Part shown: positions 54,393 to 63,184 of the stretch, piece after piece
Position numbering within the stretch: the stretch's first letter is position 1
Layout of the letters: each line of letters begins with the position of its first letter
Origin: Leptospira koniambonensis
GTDB taxonomy: Bacteria; Spirochaetota; Leptospiria; Leptospirales; Leptospiraceae
Length of the DNA: 64,000 bases
NCBI RefSeq assembly: GCF_004769555.1
Contig: NZ_RQFY01000001.1
Coordinates: 372,001-436,000 of the forward strand
Direction: 5' to 3'
Notes under the pieces: generated by a model
Databases searched by the model: none
What the model saw: only the letters and a program-made list of their open reading frames with translations
Told to the model about the DNA's origin: nothing
Position numbers and translations under genes: made by a program

Positions 54393-56705
54393 ATGGATAT
54401 CTTCTTAATCATAGTAGTGGTCATGGCTGTACTCGGAGTAATGGACTTACTCGTCGGAGTTTCTAATGACGCAGTGAACTTCACGAATTCAGCAGTCGGC
54501 TCTAGAGCGGCCTCCAGAAAAATTATCCTAATCGTTTCTGCATTCGGTATCATGCTCGGGGCCTTAAGTTCCAGCGGAATGATGGAAGTCGCAAGAAAAG
54601 GAATTTTTCATCCTGAATTTTTTAGCTTAGCGGAGTTAATGTTCTTATTTTTGGCTGTGATGGTCTCGGACATCATCCTTCTGGACTTATACAATACATT
54701 AGGACTTCCTACCTCCACTACTGTATCCTTGGTTTTTGAATTATTAGGTGCCTCCTTGGTCCTTGCTATTCTCAAATCTGATTCATTAAACGACGCATTC
54801 AAGATCATAAACTCAGAGTCAGCTTTAAAGATCATATTCGGGATCGCACTCTCTGTGATACTCGCATTCTTTGCGGGACTGATACTAATGTTCTTCTTCC
54901 GATTGATATTCAGTTTCCGTTTAGAAAAAACAATGAAATGGTTCGGAGGAATTTTCTCAGGACTCGCGGTCACAGTTGTGATCTTCTTCATTCTACTGAC
55001 TGCGATGAAAGGATCCACTTTCTTAAGCAAAGATGTATTAGCCTGGATCCAAACAAATTTTAAGACCATTCTGGTTTTAAGTTTTATAGGATTTTCCATC
55101 CTATTCCAGATACTGATCGTATCTAAAATAAATGTCCTAAAGATCGTAGTATTATTCGGAACTGCAGCACTTGCAATGGCATTTGCAAGTAATGACTTAG
55201 TGAACTTTATTGGAGTTCCAATCGCAAGTTTACAAACCCACGAACTGATCAAATCGGCAAACTGGGATGCAAATACAATGGCATCCGGTTTAGGAAAAGA
55301 AGTCTTAACTGATAATAGACTTCTGATAGGTGCCGCACTCATCATGATCATCGCATTATTCAAATCCAAGAAGGCAGAAACTGTAACCAGAACTGAAGTA
55401 AGTCTAGGCTCTCAAGGAGAAACTATAGAAGCTTATCAGTCTAGTTTAGTCGCAAGAGTATTTGTCCAAATCGCAGTCGGTATCTATTATCCTATCAAAA
55501 GATTTTTGCCTTCTTTCCTCCGAAATTGGATCGGATCTAGATTCAAACAAAGTGGGACCTTAGAATTAGTTCGTCTGCATGAAAGCGATGCATTCGATCT
55601 ATTAAGAGCATCCGTAAACATACTCATCGCTTCTGCACTCATTCTTGTTGGAACAATCGAAAAACTTCCTTTATCTACCACATTCGTAACCTTCATGGTG
55701 GCAATGGGAACCTCTCTTGCAGATGGAGCTTGGCAGAAAGAAAATGCAGTCAACCGAGTAAGTGGAGTTCTAACAGTTGTAGGTGGATGGTTTATGACTG
55801 CGATATTCGCCTCCTTCACGGGTGGATTTATCGCGGCCCTATTCTATTACTTTGGATTTGCAGCAGTCGTAGTAGTTTTAGTATTCACATTCTTCTTGGT
55901 TCTTGCATTCAATCGGATCCATAAGAAAAGAAAGGCAGAATATGATGAGAATCTGGAAAAACTTCTCCTTCTTACCAAACATCCTGAAAAGGCACTTTCT
56001 AAATCACTTTCTTCTTTATTAGGAAATCTGTTACTCGCGAAGAAGGCGATGAATACACTTTCTTCCGGTTATATAGGAGGAAAGAAGAAGGACTTCAAAC
56101 AAGCCTCTAAGATCCTAAAGAACTTAAAGAAAAATTACGAATCTTCCATCTCCGGTTTTTTAAGTCTTGTAGATAGACATTTCGACGAGTCTGATTTCCA
56201 GTCCATTCATCCATTCACAAATGCGCTCGGATATATAGATCGTATCACTGAAAATCTTGCAAACATCCACAGAAACACATCCGAAAAGATAGATCGTTTC
56301 CAAACTGGTCTCACCAAAGACGAAAGAGAAGATCTAAAAGAACTTCGTAAACTGGCAGAAGATCTTTTTGAACTTTTGGCTCAGTCGGATAAGGTTCCAG
56401 GTTTAGTCGAAAAGGCAAGATCTGGCAAAAAAGTAAAAGAACTCTCTGATATCAAAGTCCGTATTTACAAAAATCAAATGAAACGGATCCGAAAAGGAGA
56501 TAGCAAATTAAAATCCAGCGTAGCTTACTTCCTCGTGATTGAAGAGCTTGTAGATATTAATGAAAACTTATTTGCTCTGGCTGAAGAATTAGTTTGGGTC
56601 CTACCTTGGATAGAAACCAAGAAGAAACAGTTTGCAAAAGGTAATTTCGGTCCTTCTAAACTCGAATTCCCTAAATCAAAAACTAAGAAGAAAAAAAAGA
56701 AGTAG
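54393..56705 (+). CDS. Inorganic phosphate transporter, PiT family, with extended C-terminal helical domain
   Basis: 770 residues from the ATG at 54393, which starts right at the first membrane helix ('MDIFLIIVVVMAVLG'); the frame extends upstream to 54327 but without protein-like sequence. Both PiT signatures are present: 'GVSNDAVNFTNSAVGSRAA' in the first half and 'AFASNDLVNFIGVPIA' in the middle, with 'LGLPTSTTVSLV' and 'LPLSTTFVTFMVAMG' re-entrant loops. The last 220 residues are soluble, charged and helical ('ALSKSLSSLLGNLLLAKKAMN'), resembling a fused PhoU/DUF47-type regulator. It ends in a poly-Lys tail. Low-affinity phosphate import is the likely function. The upstream 140 bases hold its promoter. 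Confidence 0.9.
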   Translation: MDIFLIIVVVMAVLGVMDLLVGVSNDAVNFTNSAVGSRAASRKIILIVSAFGIMLGALSSSGMMEVARKGIFHPEFFSLAELMFLFLAVMVSDIILLDLYNTLGLPTSTTVSLVFELLGASLVLAILKSDSLNDAFKIINSESALKIIFGIALSVILAFFAGLILMFFFRLIFSFRLEKTMKWFGGIFSGLAVTVVIFFILLTAMKGSTFLSKDVLAWIQTNFKTILVLSFIGFSILFQILIVSKINVLKIVVLFGTAALAMAFASNDLVNFIGVPIASLQTHELIKSANWDANTMASGLGKEVLTDNRLLIGAALIMIIALFKSKKAETVTRTEVSLGSQGETIEAYQSSLVARVFVQIAVGIYYPIKRFLPSFLRNWIGSRFKQSGTLELVRLHESDAFDLLRASVNILIASALILVGTIEKLPLSTTFVTFMVAMGTSLADGAWQKENAVNRVSGVLTVVGGWFMTAIFASFTGGFIAALFYYFGFAAVVVVLVFTFFLVLAFNRIHKKRKAEYDENLEKLLLLTKHPEKALSKSLSSLLGNLLLAKKAMNTLSSGYIGGKKKDFKQASKILKNLKKNYESSISGFLSLVDRHFDESDFQSIHPFTNALGYIDRITENLANIHRNTSEKIDRFQTGLTKDEREDLKELRKLAEDLFELLAQSDKVPGLVEKARSGKKVKELSDIKVRIYKNQMKRIRKGDSKLKSSVAYFLVIEELVDINENLFALAEELVWVLPWIETKKKQFAKGNFGPSKLEFPKSKTKKKKKK

Positions 56706-56960
56706 TAAGCGAAAAGTTTCGCACGGAGCTCACAGAGAACACGGAGAAAATTGGCTTCGCGTGAAAATTAAATCTATAAAATTTGGCTCACGCAAAGACG
56801 CCAAGACCGCAAAGTATTTTAGTTTAAAATAGATTATTTTCCGTCGGGATTCCAACAGAACAGGCACTTCGTCATTGCATCATTTACAATATCCGATGTA
56901 GGAGTTCTTACATCGGATATTTAATGGTTCTGCGATCTCAGCGGTCTCTGCGCGAAACCG
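56706..56960. repeat. Intergenic repeat region with GCAAAGACG-type units and a 13-bp inverted repeat
   Basis: 268 bases between convergent genes. It contains CACAGAGAACACGGAG (56731-56746), a run of CGCAAAGACG / CCAAGACC / GCAAAG units (56787-56814) and a related G/C-rich stretch (56926-56959). These are the 'CGCAAAGACGCAAAG' and 'CACAGAGAACACGGAG' style sequences found between genes in many unrelated bacteria. In the middle is a 13-bp inverted repeat (56888-56900 / 56909-56921, eight-base loop) that includes a TGTAGGAGTTCTTACA motif and may act as a terminator. Confidence 0.65.
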
Positions 56961-56973
56961 CTCTTACACTTTC

Positions 56974-58962
56974 CTACCCTGCGTATTTTGAATACAGGAT
57001 CGGCCCGAAAGCGGTCACAATCAAGGTTAGAGTCAGAACTATAATCGGAATTACGATATGTTCATGTCTCGCAAAGAAACTTTTTCCTTCTAAACTTTTA
57101 TCCTCTATTAGTAGATCTCTAACTACGTGTTTGGTCAACAAGTGATTGAGAGCAACTGGAGGAGTTAAATAACCTAACTCGAAAGAAACAAGTGCGGTCA
57201 TCCAGAAATTCAAAGGATGGATACCATTTGCCTTAGCGATCGGATATAAGGTCACCGAAACTAAGATCACAGCTCCGTAAGGATCCATAAGCATTCCAAT
57301 GATCACAAGAGCAAATGTTAAGATCAACATCGCAGACATTGGAGATCCAAGTTGAGTTGGGAATAGATTGATCACTTCTGATCTTTCGAAAACCCCACCC
57401 ATACAAGCGGACAATCCCATGAGAAGAAGAAGTGCTCCTAAATGCGAGCCTGCATCATAAGAAGTCCTGGAAAGTTCCACTTCTTCGTTATGAGTTTCTC
57501 CCAATTCCAGTTTTTCCTTTTTGGAAATTCTATAATCAATGAACAGAAGAGCAAGCATCGCGATCGGCAGGATATAAGGTGCAGTTCTCTCATCAAAATG
57601 AGTTCCAAGTGCAAGAACGATCGTTAGAACGATTACAATTGAGATCACCAAATAGACTGAGAAAGATTTGAATGCCAGTAAAGATTTTTTAAACGCATCT
57701 TGTTCCGGACGGATCTTCCAAGATTCGGTTCTACTAAACCAACTCACGATTAAGAATAAAGTGGAAGAAAGTGCAAATACTCTCCAACCCCAATGGAATA
57801 ATTCGTCAGTAGTCACTTCTAAATTCAAAGAAGCAACAATCACAACGAGTAAACATGGAGGAAGAACCACTCCTAAGCTTCCAGACATAGCGGTTGCAGC
57901 AAGAGCTCTCTCTTGGCTTGCACCTGCTCTTCTCAATTCCTTGAAGATTGTAGCGCCTAATGCCAAAACTACAATCCCGGAAGCACCACTATAAGCAGTA
58001 GGAAGAGCCGCAACAACAACGATGATCACCGCCATTAATTCAGAAGGAAGTTTCCATGGGTTCAAAAGATCGAAAAATCTTTTTCCGAGAGAAGTATCTC
58101 TTAAAAGAATACCAGTCCAAACATAAAGACCGATTTGGATATAAAGCTGAGCGTGAGCGGTCAATTTTTGCAGATAGATCGCAAGTCCAGCTGGGTGTTT
58201 TTCTAAAATAAAGAAGTATAATCCACAGATTAACGCCATCCAAGCATACAGAGGAACGCATAATAATGCATTGGAAAGTTTGGTATTTTGCTTACCTTCT
58301 CCATTTTTAAATAAAGGATTTTTTAAATTATAAAAATTTAATCCTGCTAAAAGTATAAGTCCCGCAACCCAAAGCACTTGGATCTGTGCTTCTACACCTT
58401 TTTGAAGAGGATACATGAATGCTGCAGAAACCATAATGATCGTATTCGCGATGATCTGGCTCCATTCGGTGATCTTTTCCTCTTTGGAGTTTTCAGGATT
58501 TCTAAGAGCGATATGGTATCTTCTAGTCGTTGAAACAGTTCCAGCTACAATGAGCAAGAATACCATCGTCATAGGAATATAATCTATAGCAGAGATAGTA
58601 AGCCAAGAAAGCCTACGCTCAAATCCACAATAGATTTTTTGTCCTGTTGTTAGAGAGCCTGCAAGTTTCGCGAGCTCTAATTGGGTTTCGGTAGGTCCCG
58701 TAGGAGCTGTTACATTCTTCCCACCAGAAGTATCTCCAAGACCAATATCATCCAAAGCGTCCATATCCGCTTGGCTGACTTCTGCTTTAGTATCTGTTTC
58801 CGCATTCGGATCAGCGACACAAACATTTCGGATCATTGCGTAGTTCGGCCAAATACTGCCGCCTAAGCCGAGTAACCTAGCCTGAACTAACTGGCTTCCA
58901 CTTTGAACAAGGGGTACGAATAAAAAGAATAATACCGCCCAGGAAACGATTTTTCTCCACAT
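56974..58962 (-). CDS. TRAP transporter fused small and large permease (TatQ-TatM / DctQM)
   Basis: 662 residues, many membrane helices. The N-terminal ~230 residues contain a hydrophobic start, a soluble Asp/Thr-rich insert (about 45-115) and a DctQ-like four-helix part. The C-terminal ~400 residues are DctM: 'LPSELMAVIIVVVAALPTAYSGASGIVVLALG', in part 'AYSGASGIVVLALG', 'SGSLGVVLPPCLLVVIVA', 'GMLMDPYGAVILVSVTLYPIA' and 'ELGYLTPPVALNHLL'. It is the last gene after the TatT and TatP genes. The order and fused QM state match tatT-tatP-tatQM of Treponema pallidum (TP0956-TP0958). It works as a sodium- or proton-driven importer of an unknown, possibly hydrophobic, ligand. A GAGGAT ribosome-binding site precedes the ATG. 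Confidence 0.9.
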   Translation of the reverse strand: MWRKIVSWAVLFFLFVPLVQSGSQLVQARLLGLGGSIWPNYAMIRNVCVADPNAETDTKAEVSQADMDALDDIGLGDTSGGKNVTAPTGPTETQLELAKLAGSLTTGQKIYCGFERRLSWLTISAIDYIPMTMVFLLIVAGTVSTTRRYHIALRNPENSKEEKITEWSQIIANTIIMVSAAFMYPLQKGVEAQIQVLWVAGLILLAGLNFYNLKNPLFKNGEGKQNTKLSNALLCVPLYAWMALICGLYFFILEKHPAGLAIYLQKLTAHAQLYIQIGLYVWTGILLRDTSLGKRFFDLLNPWKLPSELMAVIIVVVAALPTAYSGASGIVVLALGATIFKELRRAGASQERALAATAMSGSLGVVLPPCLLVVIVASLNLEVTTDELFHWGWRVFALSSTLFLIVSWFSRTESWKIRPEQDAFKKSLLAFKSFSVYLVISIVIVLTIVLALGTHFDERTAPYILPIAMLALLFIDYRISKKEKLELGETHNEEVELSRTSYDAGSHLGALLLLMGLSACMGGVFERSEVINLFPTQLGSPMSAMLILTFALVIIGMLMDPYGAVILVSVTLYPIAKANGIHPLNFWMTALVSFELGYLTPPVALNHLLTKHVVRDLLIEDKSLEGKSFFARHEHIVIPIIVLTLTLIVTAFGPILYSKYAG

Positions 58963-59003
58963 AGAATATCCTCTGGAATCTGCGATTGATTGATATAAGA
59001 GTA

Positions 59004-59030
59004 GCGGGAAAGATTTTTCCCGCCTTTTTT
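59004..59030. promoter_or_regulatory. Hairpin between the TRAP binding-protein gene and the permease gene
   Basis: Arms GCGGGAAA (59004-59011) and TTTCCCGC (59016-59023), four-base loop, in the 84-base gap. The run of Ts (59025-59030) follows it on the plus strand, opposite to the genes. In the direction of transcription it lacks a U-tract, so it more probably protects the upstream mRNA or limits read-through, giving more binding protein than permease. Confidence 0.55.
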
Positions 59031-59046
59031 GTGTTAGTTTTGGAAA

Positions 59047-60054
59047 TTATTCCAGGTTATCCGCGCACTCAGTCGCTTCTTTATCAGCGCTGCAACGGAC
59101 CCTTTTCATTAATTTCAGGATGGTAGGATGATATACTTTTTTGTCTCTCAGCCTGATCCTTACTTCTCTGAATTTTTCGAAATAATTCTTTTGAAGATCT
59201 TTTGGAACTTCTATCCAATACTTAGCCGGAATTTCTTGCTCTGCCTTTTTGGTTAGAGAAAGCATTGCATCGAACTGAGTCGCAGCCCATGCTCTGGAAG
59301 TATTTCCAAAACCATCTGCAAAATCCTTATGACGAGCTACGATTTGGAAAGTCAATTGTCCGATTGGAAAACGAACGATCCCACCGTTTGGAGAAATACC
59401 TTTCATCAATTCCAAAGGTTTGATCCCGATTGCAGGAGAATAACAAGCATCCGCTCTTCCGTTATTGAAAATACCCGCAAAAGTAGCGATCTCAGCAGGA
59501 ACCATAGAAGCTCCTACGATATCCACCATAGTAGTGGCAGCTTGGTCATAAGTTAAAGTAGCGATCTTTCTTCCAGCTAGGTCCTTGATATCTTTCAGGT
59601 TTTTGTCCCTTAGTAAAAGATAAACTGCGCCACCAGGGAACATAGCCATGGTCTCGTAGTCGCCGTCTGTATTTAATTCTCTTACTTTAGGATTTGATAA
59701 TGCTTCGATTGTTTTGCGGAGAAGGTCATAACTTGGCAATGCACCGATCGCTTCGATGGATCCTGATTCATGTACATAACTTCTTACTCTAAGAGAAGTT
59801 AAGAATGCCATATTACATTTTCCGGCTTTGAAGTCGGAGTTAGCTACCACTTCGTCTGTGTAAGCTTTTAAGTCTAGACGGATTCCCCATGTTAAAGCTT
59901 GTGCCTGGTATCTTTGTGCTGCTTTAAACACGTCTCCATGTGCGCCGGAAGGATCGAATACACACATGGATCGATCCACAGTCTCCGCTGCTCCCACACC
60001 TACGGACATCCAAGTCCCGAGAATGATTACCGATAGAATGAGAAACTTCTTCAT
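59047..60054 (-). CDS. TRAP transporter solute-binding protein (TatP/DctP-like)
   Basis: 335 residues from the ATG at 60052-60054. This start gives a proper signal peptide ('MKKFLILSVIILGTWMSVGVGAAE') and follows AAGGAG by ten bases; the longer frame adds 14 charged residues. The mature protein has the two-lobe binding-protein pattern: 'MCVFDPSGAHGDVFKAAQRYQA', 'NMAFLTSLRVRSYV', 'DLAGRKIATLTYDQAATTMVDIVGA' (in part 'GRKIATLTYDQAATT') and 'ACYSPAIGIKPLELM'. Its place between the TatT lipoprotein and the fused permease supports the assignment. Ligand unknown. Four Cys residues suggest disulfides. Confidence 0.85.
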   Translation of the reverse strand: MKKFLILSVIILGTWMSVGVGAAETVDRSMCVFDPSGAHGDVFKAAQRYQAQALTWGIRLDLKAYTDEVVANSDFKAGKCNMAFLTSLRVRSYVHESGSIEAIGALPSYDLLRKTIEALSNPKVRELNTDGDYETMAMFPGGAVYLLLRDKNLKDIKDLAGRKIATLTYDQAATTMVDIVGASMVPAEIATFAGIFNNGRADACYSPAIGIKPLELMKGISPNGGIVRFPIGQLTFQIVARHKDFADGFGNTSRAWAATQFDAMLSLTKKAEQEIPAKYWIEVPKDLQKNYFEKFREVRIRLRDKKVYHPTILKLMKRVRCSADKEATECADNLE

Positions 60055-60108
60055 ATAGTTTTTTCTCCTTAAGGTCCCTTTTTTTTCGTTTTCCACCCAA
60101 GAACCCGC

Positions 60109-61107
60109 TCAAAGATCTTTTAACAGATCGTCTTCTTCTTTATTGTTTTTCTTTTTTCCAGGGAAAGAGGAGAAATAAATCGGCCCTCTATGCCCAGTCT
60201 CTTTCATCCAAATTTTATCAGATTCATGACGTGATAAATTTTCTGCAAATGCCTCTAAGAAACGATACTCTTTCTTAGCAGGGATTTGGCTTAGAACTTT
60301 AGAATGTTCTAATATAAGTTTTTTGATCTTCTCCACATCACCTTTTCCGGCAGCGGCTTGGATCTGAAATGCGCGAGCAAGACGAACACCTTCTTTGTCG
60401 CCAATCTTAACTGCTTCTTCCATTTGTTTAATAGGATCTTTTCCTTCAGGAGTTGCACCTGGAACGGAAAGCCATACTACAGCTTCCAGCGCCAAAGGAG
60501 TTCCCCACCATTTTTTAGGGTCTAAACATTTAGAAGCTCCAGCAACTACGCTTGGAACATCTCGAGTAATCCCTGCATATCCTTGAGAAGCAAAATCGTG
60601 AAGTATTGCGAGTAATCCAGAAGAAAGTCCTACTAAATAATATAACTCTTCGTCTTCGCTGATAGAAGGACATTTTCCGTTCCATTCTCCGAAGTATTGA
60701 AGAAATCTATTATGAGCATCCCCGTATCTTTTTGCAGCAATTCCATGCCAACGGATCTGTCTAGCCTGGTTATCCAGTGCTTCTTCTCCCTTACCTTTAC
60801 GAACTGATGCAATATATAAAAGTTCAGCCTCTTGCGCTTGTTTTTCTGCGCACATCCCTGCTCCCATCTGCGCCACCATAGTAGCCAATTCCACAGAAGC
60901 ACCGGTTCTTTCAAAGGAAGCTACTAATGGTCCGAGTGCAGTTCCTCCGTTACAGATCGCATCCAAATCATCGGAAGCAAGGTAATGAGGGACCAAATGG
61001 TCTTGGGCATAAGAGTTTAAGGTTTTGCCAGTAACTCTATATACGATGGAACAGTTTGCCAGGGTAATTGTAACAATCGTTACAAAAAAAAGGATTCGTT
61101 TATTCAT
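60109..61107 (-). CDS. tatT: TatT-type TPR-like lipoprotein of a TRAP transporter
   Basis: 332 residues. Signal with lipobox 'VTITLANC' (Cys19). The rest is almost wholly helical with TPR-like helix pairs ('QAQEAELLYIASVRKGKGEEALDNQARQIRWHGIAAKRYGDAHN', in part 'GIAAKRYGDAHNRFLQYF'; 'YYLVGLSSGLLAILHDF'; 'GVRLARAFQIQAAAGKGDVEKIKKLI'). This is the TatT family described for T. pallidum TP0956, which forms a trimer and hands ligand to TatP. The tail is strongly charged ('KKKNNKEEDDLLKDL'). It is the first gene of the tatT-tatP-tatQM set and starts 128 bases downstream of the SARP-like gene. Confidence 0.86.
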   Translation of the reverse strand: MNKRILFFVTIVTITLANCSIVYRVTGKTLNSYAQDHLVPHYLASDDLDAICNGGTALGPLVASFERTGASVELATMVAQMGAGMCAEKQAQEAELLYIASVRKGKGEEALDNQARQIRWHGIAAKRYGDAHNRFLQYFGEWNGKCPSISEDEELYYLVGLSSGLLAILHDFASQGYAGITRDVPSVVAGASKCLDPKKWWGTPLALEAVVWLSVPGATPEGKDPIKQMEEAVKIGDKEGVRLARAFQIQAAAGKGDVEKIKKLILEHSKVLSQIPAKKEYRFLEAFAENLSRHESDKIWMKETGHRGPIYFSSFPGKKKNNKEEDDLLKDL

Positions 61108-61235
61108 TTTATTTCAGGGGTTATTTTTTACTTAGAATTTGGGGGATTCTGGAAGAACGTACAGAAGGGATTTACTTCGTCCAATATTTTTTTTCTAATG
61201 AGTGTTTTATTTTATAGTGCAGTGTTTCCTAACAA

Positions 61236-62816
61236 TCAACTCACCGGAGAAGCAACACGGATCTTTTCAATGAGCGAAACTGTCTCTTGGTCAGGTTCTA
61301 CACCTAATTCTTTTTTCAGGATCTTCTTCATATCCTCAAATTTGCGTAGAGCTTCATTCTTACGATCAAGAGATTGTAAGGACTCGAAATGAAATCTCCA
61401 AGCTCTTTCGTCCAGATCATCCAAACGGATCCAGCTTTCAGAATCCGAAAGTAGAGAATTTGCATCCCCTGCTTTCTGAGCATATTCACATAGAATTCTA
61501 TAAATTTCGATCAGGTTCTTACGTAGATATTCACGTTTTAGTTCTGATTCTGGGAAATACAGATCGAATTCGAAAAAGTCTCCAGTATATAATTCTTTGG
61601 CTTCTCTATAAGATTGAACCGCTTCTTCTTCCTTTTTGTTACGAAGAAGTTTGCCTGCAGTCTCAAATCTTTTCTCGAATTCCACAAAGTCTGCTTCTAC
61701 AAGATCGGGATGGAAGAATAATCTATCCTCTGCGAATACAACTGCTTCTGGGTTTCCTAATATCTTACGAAGACGGAAAAGTAATGCATGTAAACTATTG
61801 AGAGCATTTTTCTCAGACATACCAGGCCAGAGATTCTCTAATAATTCTTCTTTATGGACACCTTTTCCAAAACGAACTAACAGTAGTTTAATGAGTTTGA
61901 GTAGTTTTTTCTTACTGGAATATTCAGCTGCCGGGATCTTTTTCCCATCCAGATCCAATTCCAATGGACCAAGTGCTCTCACACTCAACTTTTTAGGATT
62001 GCGGCCCTTCTCTTTATTAAGTTTAGGATCGGAACCTTCTCCGCTTATATCCTTAGGTGATCCAAAAGAAGTAGCTTCCGGCTTAGTAAGCCATTTGGAA
62101 ACTGATTCCTTGAATTCCATTCTGACTTCCCTTTCGGATTTATTCACCGTAAGGAAGCTATCCACACAGAACATAAGGATCAAGAAGCTAAAATGAGAAG
62201 TATAAGGGATTCCAAGTAGATCACTCGCGACCAAAATGTCCGCGATCAAGCTCGCGAAAAATAGCACTAATCCGTAGAATAGGAAATGGTTCCTGAATCT
62301 GTTCTTTCGGAACTGATTCATCACCTTTATCACTGTCCATATAATCATCATTATCCCGGAAAGGAAGATAAACTGCATGATTGTAGGCTGATCTGTTTCA
62401 TAGATCACTATTCCCAAAGAAGGGAAATGTTTCGGATGAGCAACGCTCATTGTATAAGCGTTTGGATCCTGCAAGAGTATCCCTGCAAGGATCAAATACA
62501 TGAACACGTATAGAAGAATGAAGTCTCTGCTAAAAAGTTTTTTATAATTATTTACGAAAAGCACGATAAACGATGCAAATATAGCCGCTATCGCATTCTC
62601 CATTCTTTCCCAAATCAAAGCTTTTTCAGGATTATCTACATTGATTGTTTGGATAAAACAGAATAGATACCCGCCATATGCAACTTGCAATAATGCAAAA
62701 TACAGAAGGTATGCTTGTTTCCGATTTCTAAAATATAAAACTAAATTATGAATCGTACGGTAGACTAGTACAGTCACCACCAAGTAACATGAAAGCTGGT
62801 AATACGTCATATCCAC
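61236..62816 (-). CDS. Membrane-anchored SARP-type transcriptional regulator (multi-TM, winged helix, BTAD)
   Basis: 526 residues. The start is GTG at 62814-62816, chosen because AGGA lies ten bases upstream; an ATG six bases downstream is the alternative. The first ~225 residues form about seven hydrophobic helices, like the 7TM sensor part of some histidine kinases. A charged linker follows (about 230-280). Next is an OmpR-like winged helix ('SVRALGPLELDLDGKKIPAAEYSSKKKLLKLIKLLL', in part 'VRALGPLELDLDGKK', and 'NALNSLHALLFRLRKILG'), then a BTAD helical domain ('TGDFFEFDLYFPESELKREYLR' region, 'LDDLDERAWRFHFESLQSL', 'LKKELGVEPDQET'). No kinase or ATPase part is present. It is probably a one-component membrane regulator. 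It lies directly upstream of the TRAP operon. Confidence 0.87.
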   Translation of the reverse strand: MDMTYYQLSCYLVVTVLVYRTIHNLVLYFRNRKQAYLLYFALLQVAYGGYLFCFIQTINVDNPEKALIWERMENAIAAIFASFIVLFVNNYKKLFSRDFILLYVFMYLILAGILLQDPNAYTMSVAHPKHFPSLGIVIYETDQPTIMQFIFLSGIMMIIWTVIKVMNQFRKNRFRNHFLFYGLVLFFASLIADILVASDLLGIPYTSHFSFLILMFCVDSFLTVNKSEREVRMEFKESVSKWLTKPEATSFGSPKDISGEGSDPKLNKEKGRNPKKLSVRALGPLELDLDGKKIPAAEYSSKKKLLKLIKLLLVRFGKGVHKEELLENLWPGMSEKNALNSLHALLFRLRKILGNPEAVVFAEDRLFFHPDLVEADFVEFEKRFETAGKLLRNKKEEEAVQSYREAKELYTGDFFEFDLYFPESELKREYLRKNLIEIYRILCEYAQKAGDANSLLSDSESWIRLDDLDERAWRFHFESLQSLDRKNEALRKFEDMKKILKKELGVEPDQETVSLIEKIRVASPVS

Positions 62817-63184
62817 TTTTCGTTTCCTATCTTATTCGGATTCCTGCAACCCATTTATGAAAACGGGACAAAAAATGTGACTAAATGCTCACTATTTTTA
62901 AAAGCAAGTATTTGAATAAGTTTCCTTTTCATTTTTATAAAATTATCGAGCACGTTCTAACGATCGTTATGAAATAACGAATGATGTTCGATAGTAATTC
63001 GAACAAAAACTTTTGCGAAACTGTAGCAAAAGAAAATCAAAACTGCATAATATAACTGAGTGAGTCTTCACTCATAAGCTTTTTCTAATTTAGTTATCCA
63101 ACAAGTTCCTTAAAAAAAAACCGAAAGGGTTTTTTACCCTTTCGGTCATTTCGAAATCTAATTTTTCGAAATAGCTAGGAGTGT
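62817..63184. promoter_or_regulatory. 368-base intergenic region: minus-strand leader of the SARP-like gene, inverted repeat, terminator
   Basis: AT-rich and without a gene. The right end (63112-63146) holds a clear minus-strand terminator. At 63010-63032 lies a seven-base inverted repeat, CTTTTGC / GCAAAAG, with a nine-base loop, which could be an operator. The remainder must contain the minus-strand promoter of the SARP-like gene, but no confident -35/-10 pair could be chosen. No small open frame with coding character was found. Confidence 0.5.
63112..63146 (-). terminator. Rho-independent terminator after the right-edge gene
   Basis: Perfect 11-bp stem ACCGAAAGGGT (63120-63130) / ACCCTTTCGGT (63136-63146) with a five-base loop. 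On the minus strand the stem is followed directly by a run of Ts (63112-63120 read in reverse). It lies about 40 bases past the stop codon of the gene to the right. Confidence 0.88.

Noticed and set aside
54608..55369. 253-codon minus-strand open frame opposite the phosphate transporter gene
   Set aside because: The transporter frame carries clear family motifs; the reverse frame is an antisense shadow with no recognisable domain.
56632..56832. Open frame running from the transporter 3' end into the intergenic repeat
   Set aside because: Its C-terminal text is the product of the GCAAAGACG repeat, a well-known source of spurious gene calls.
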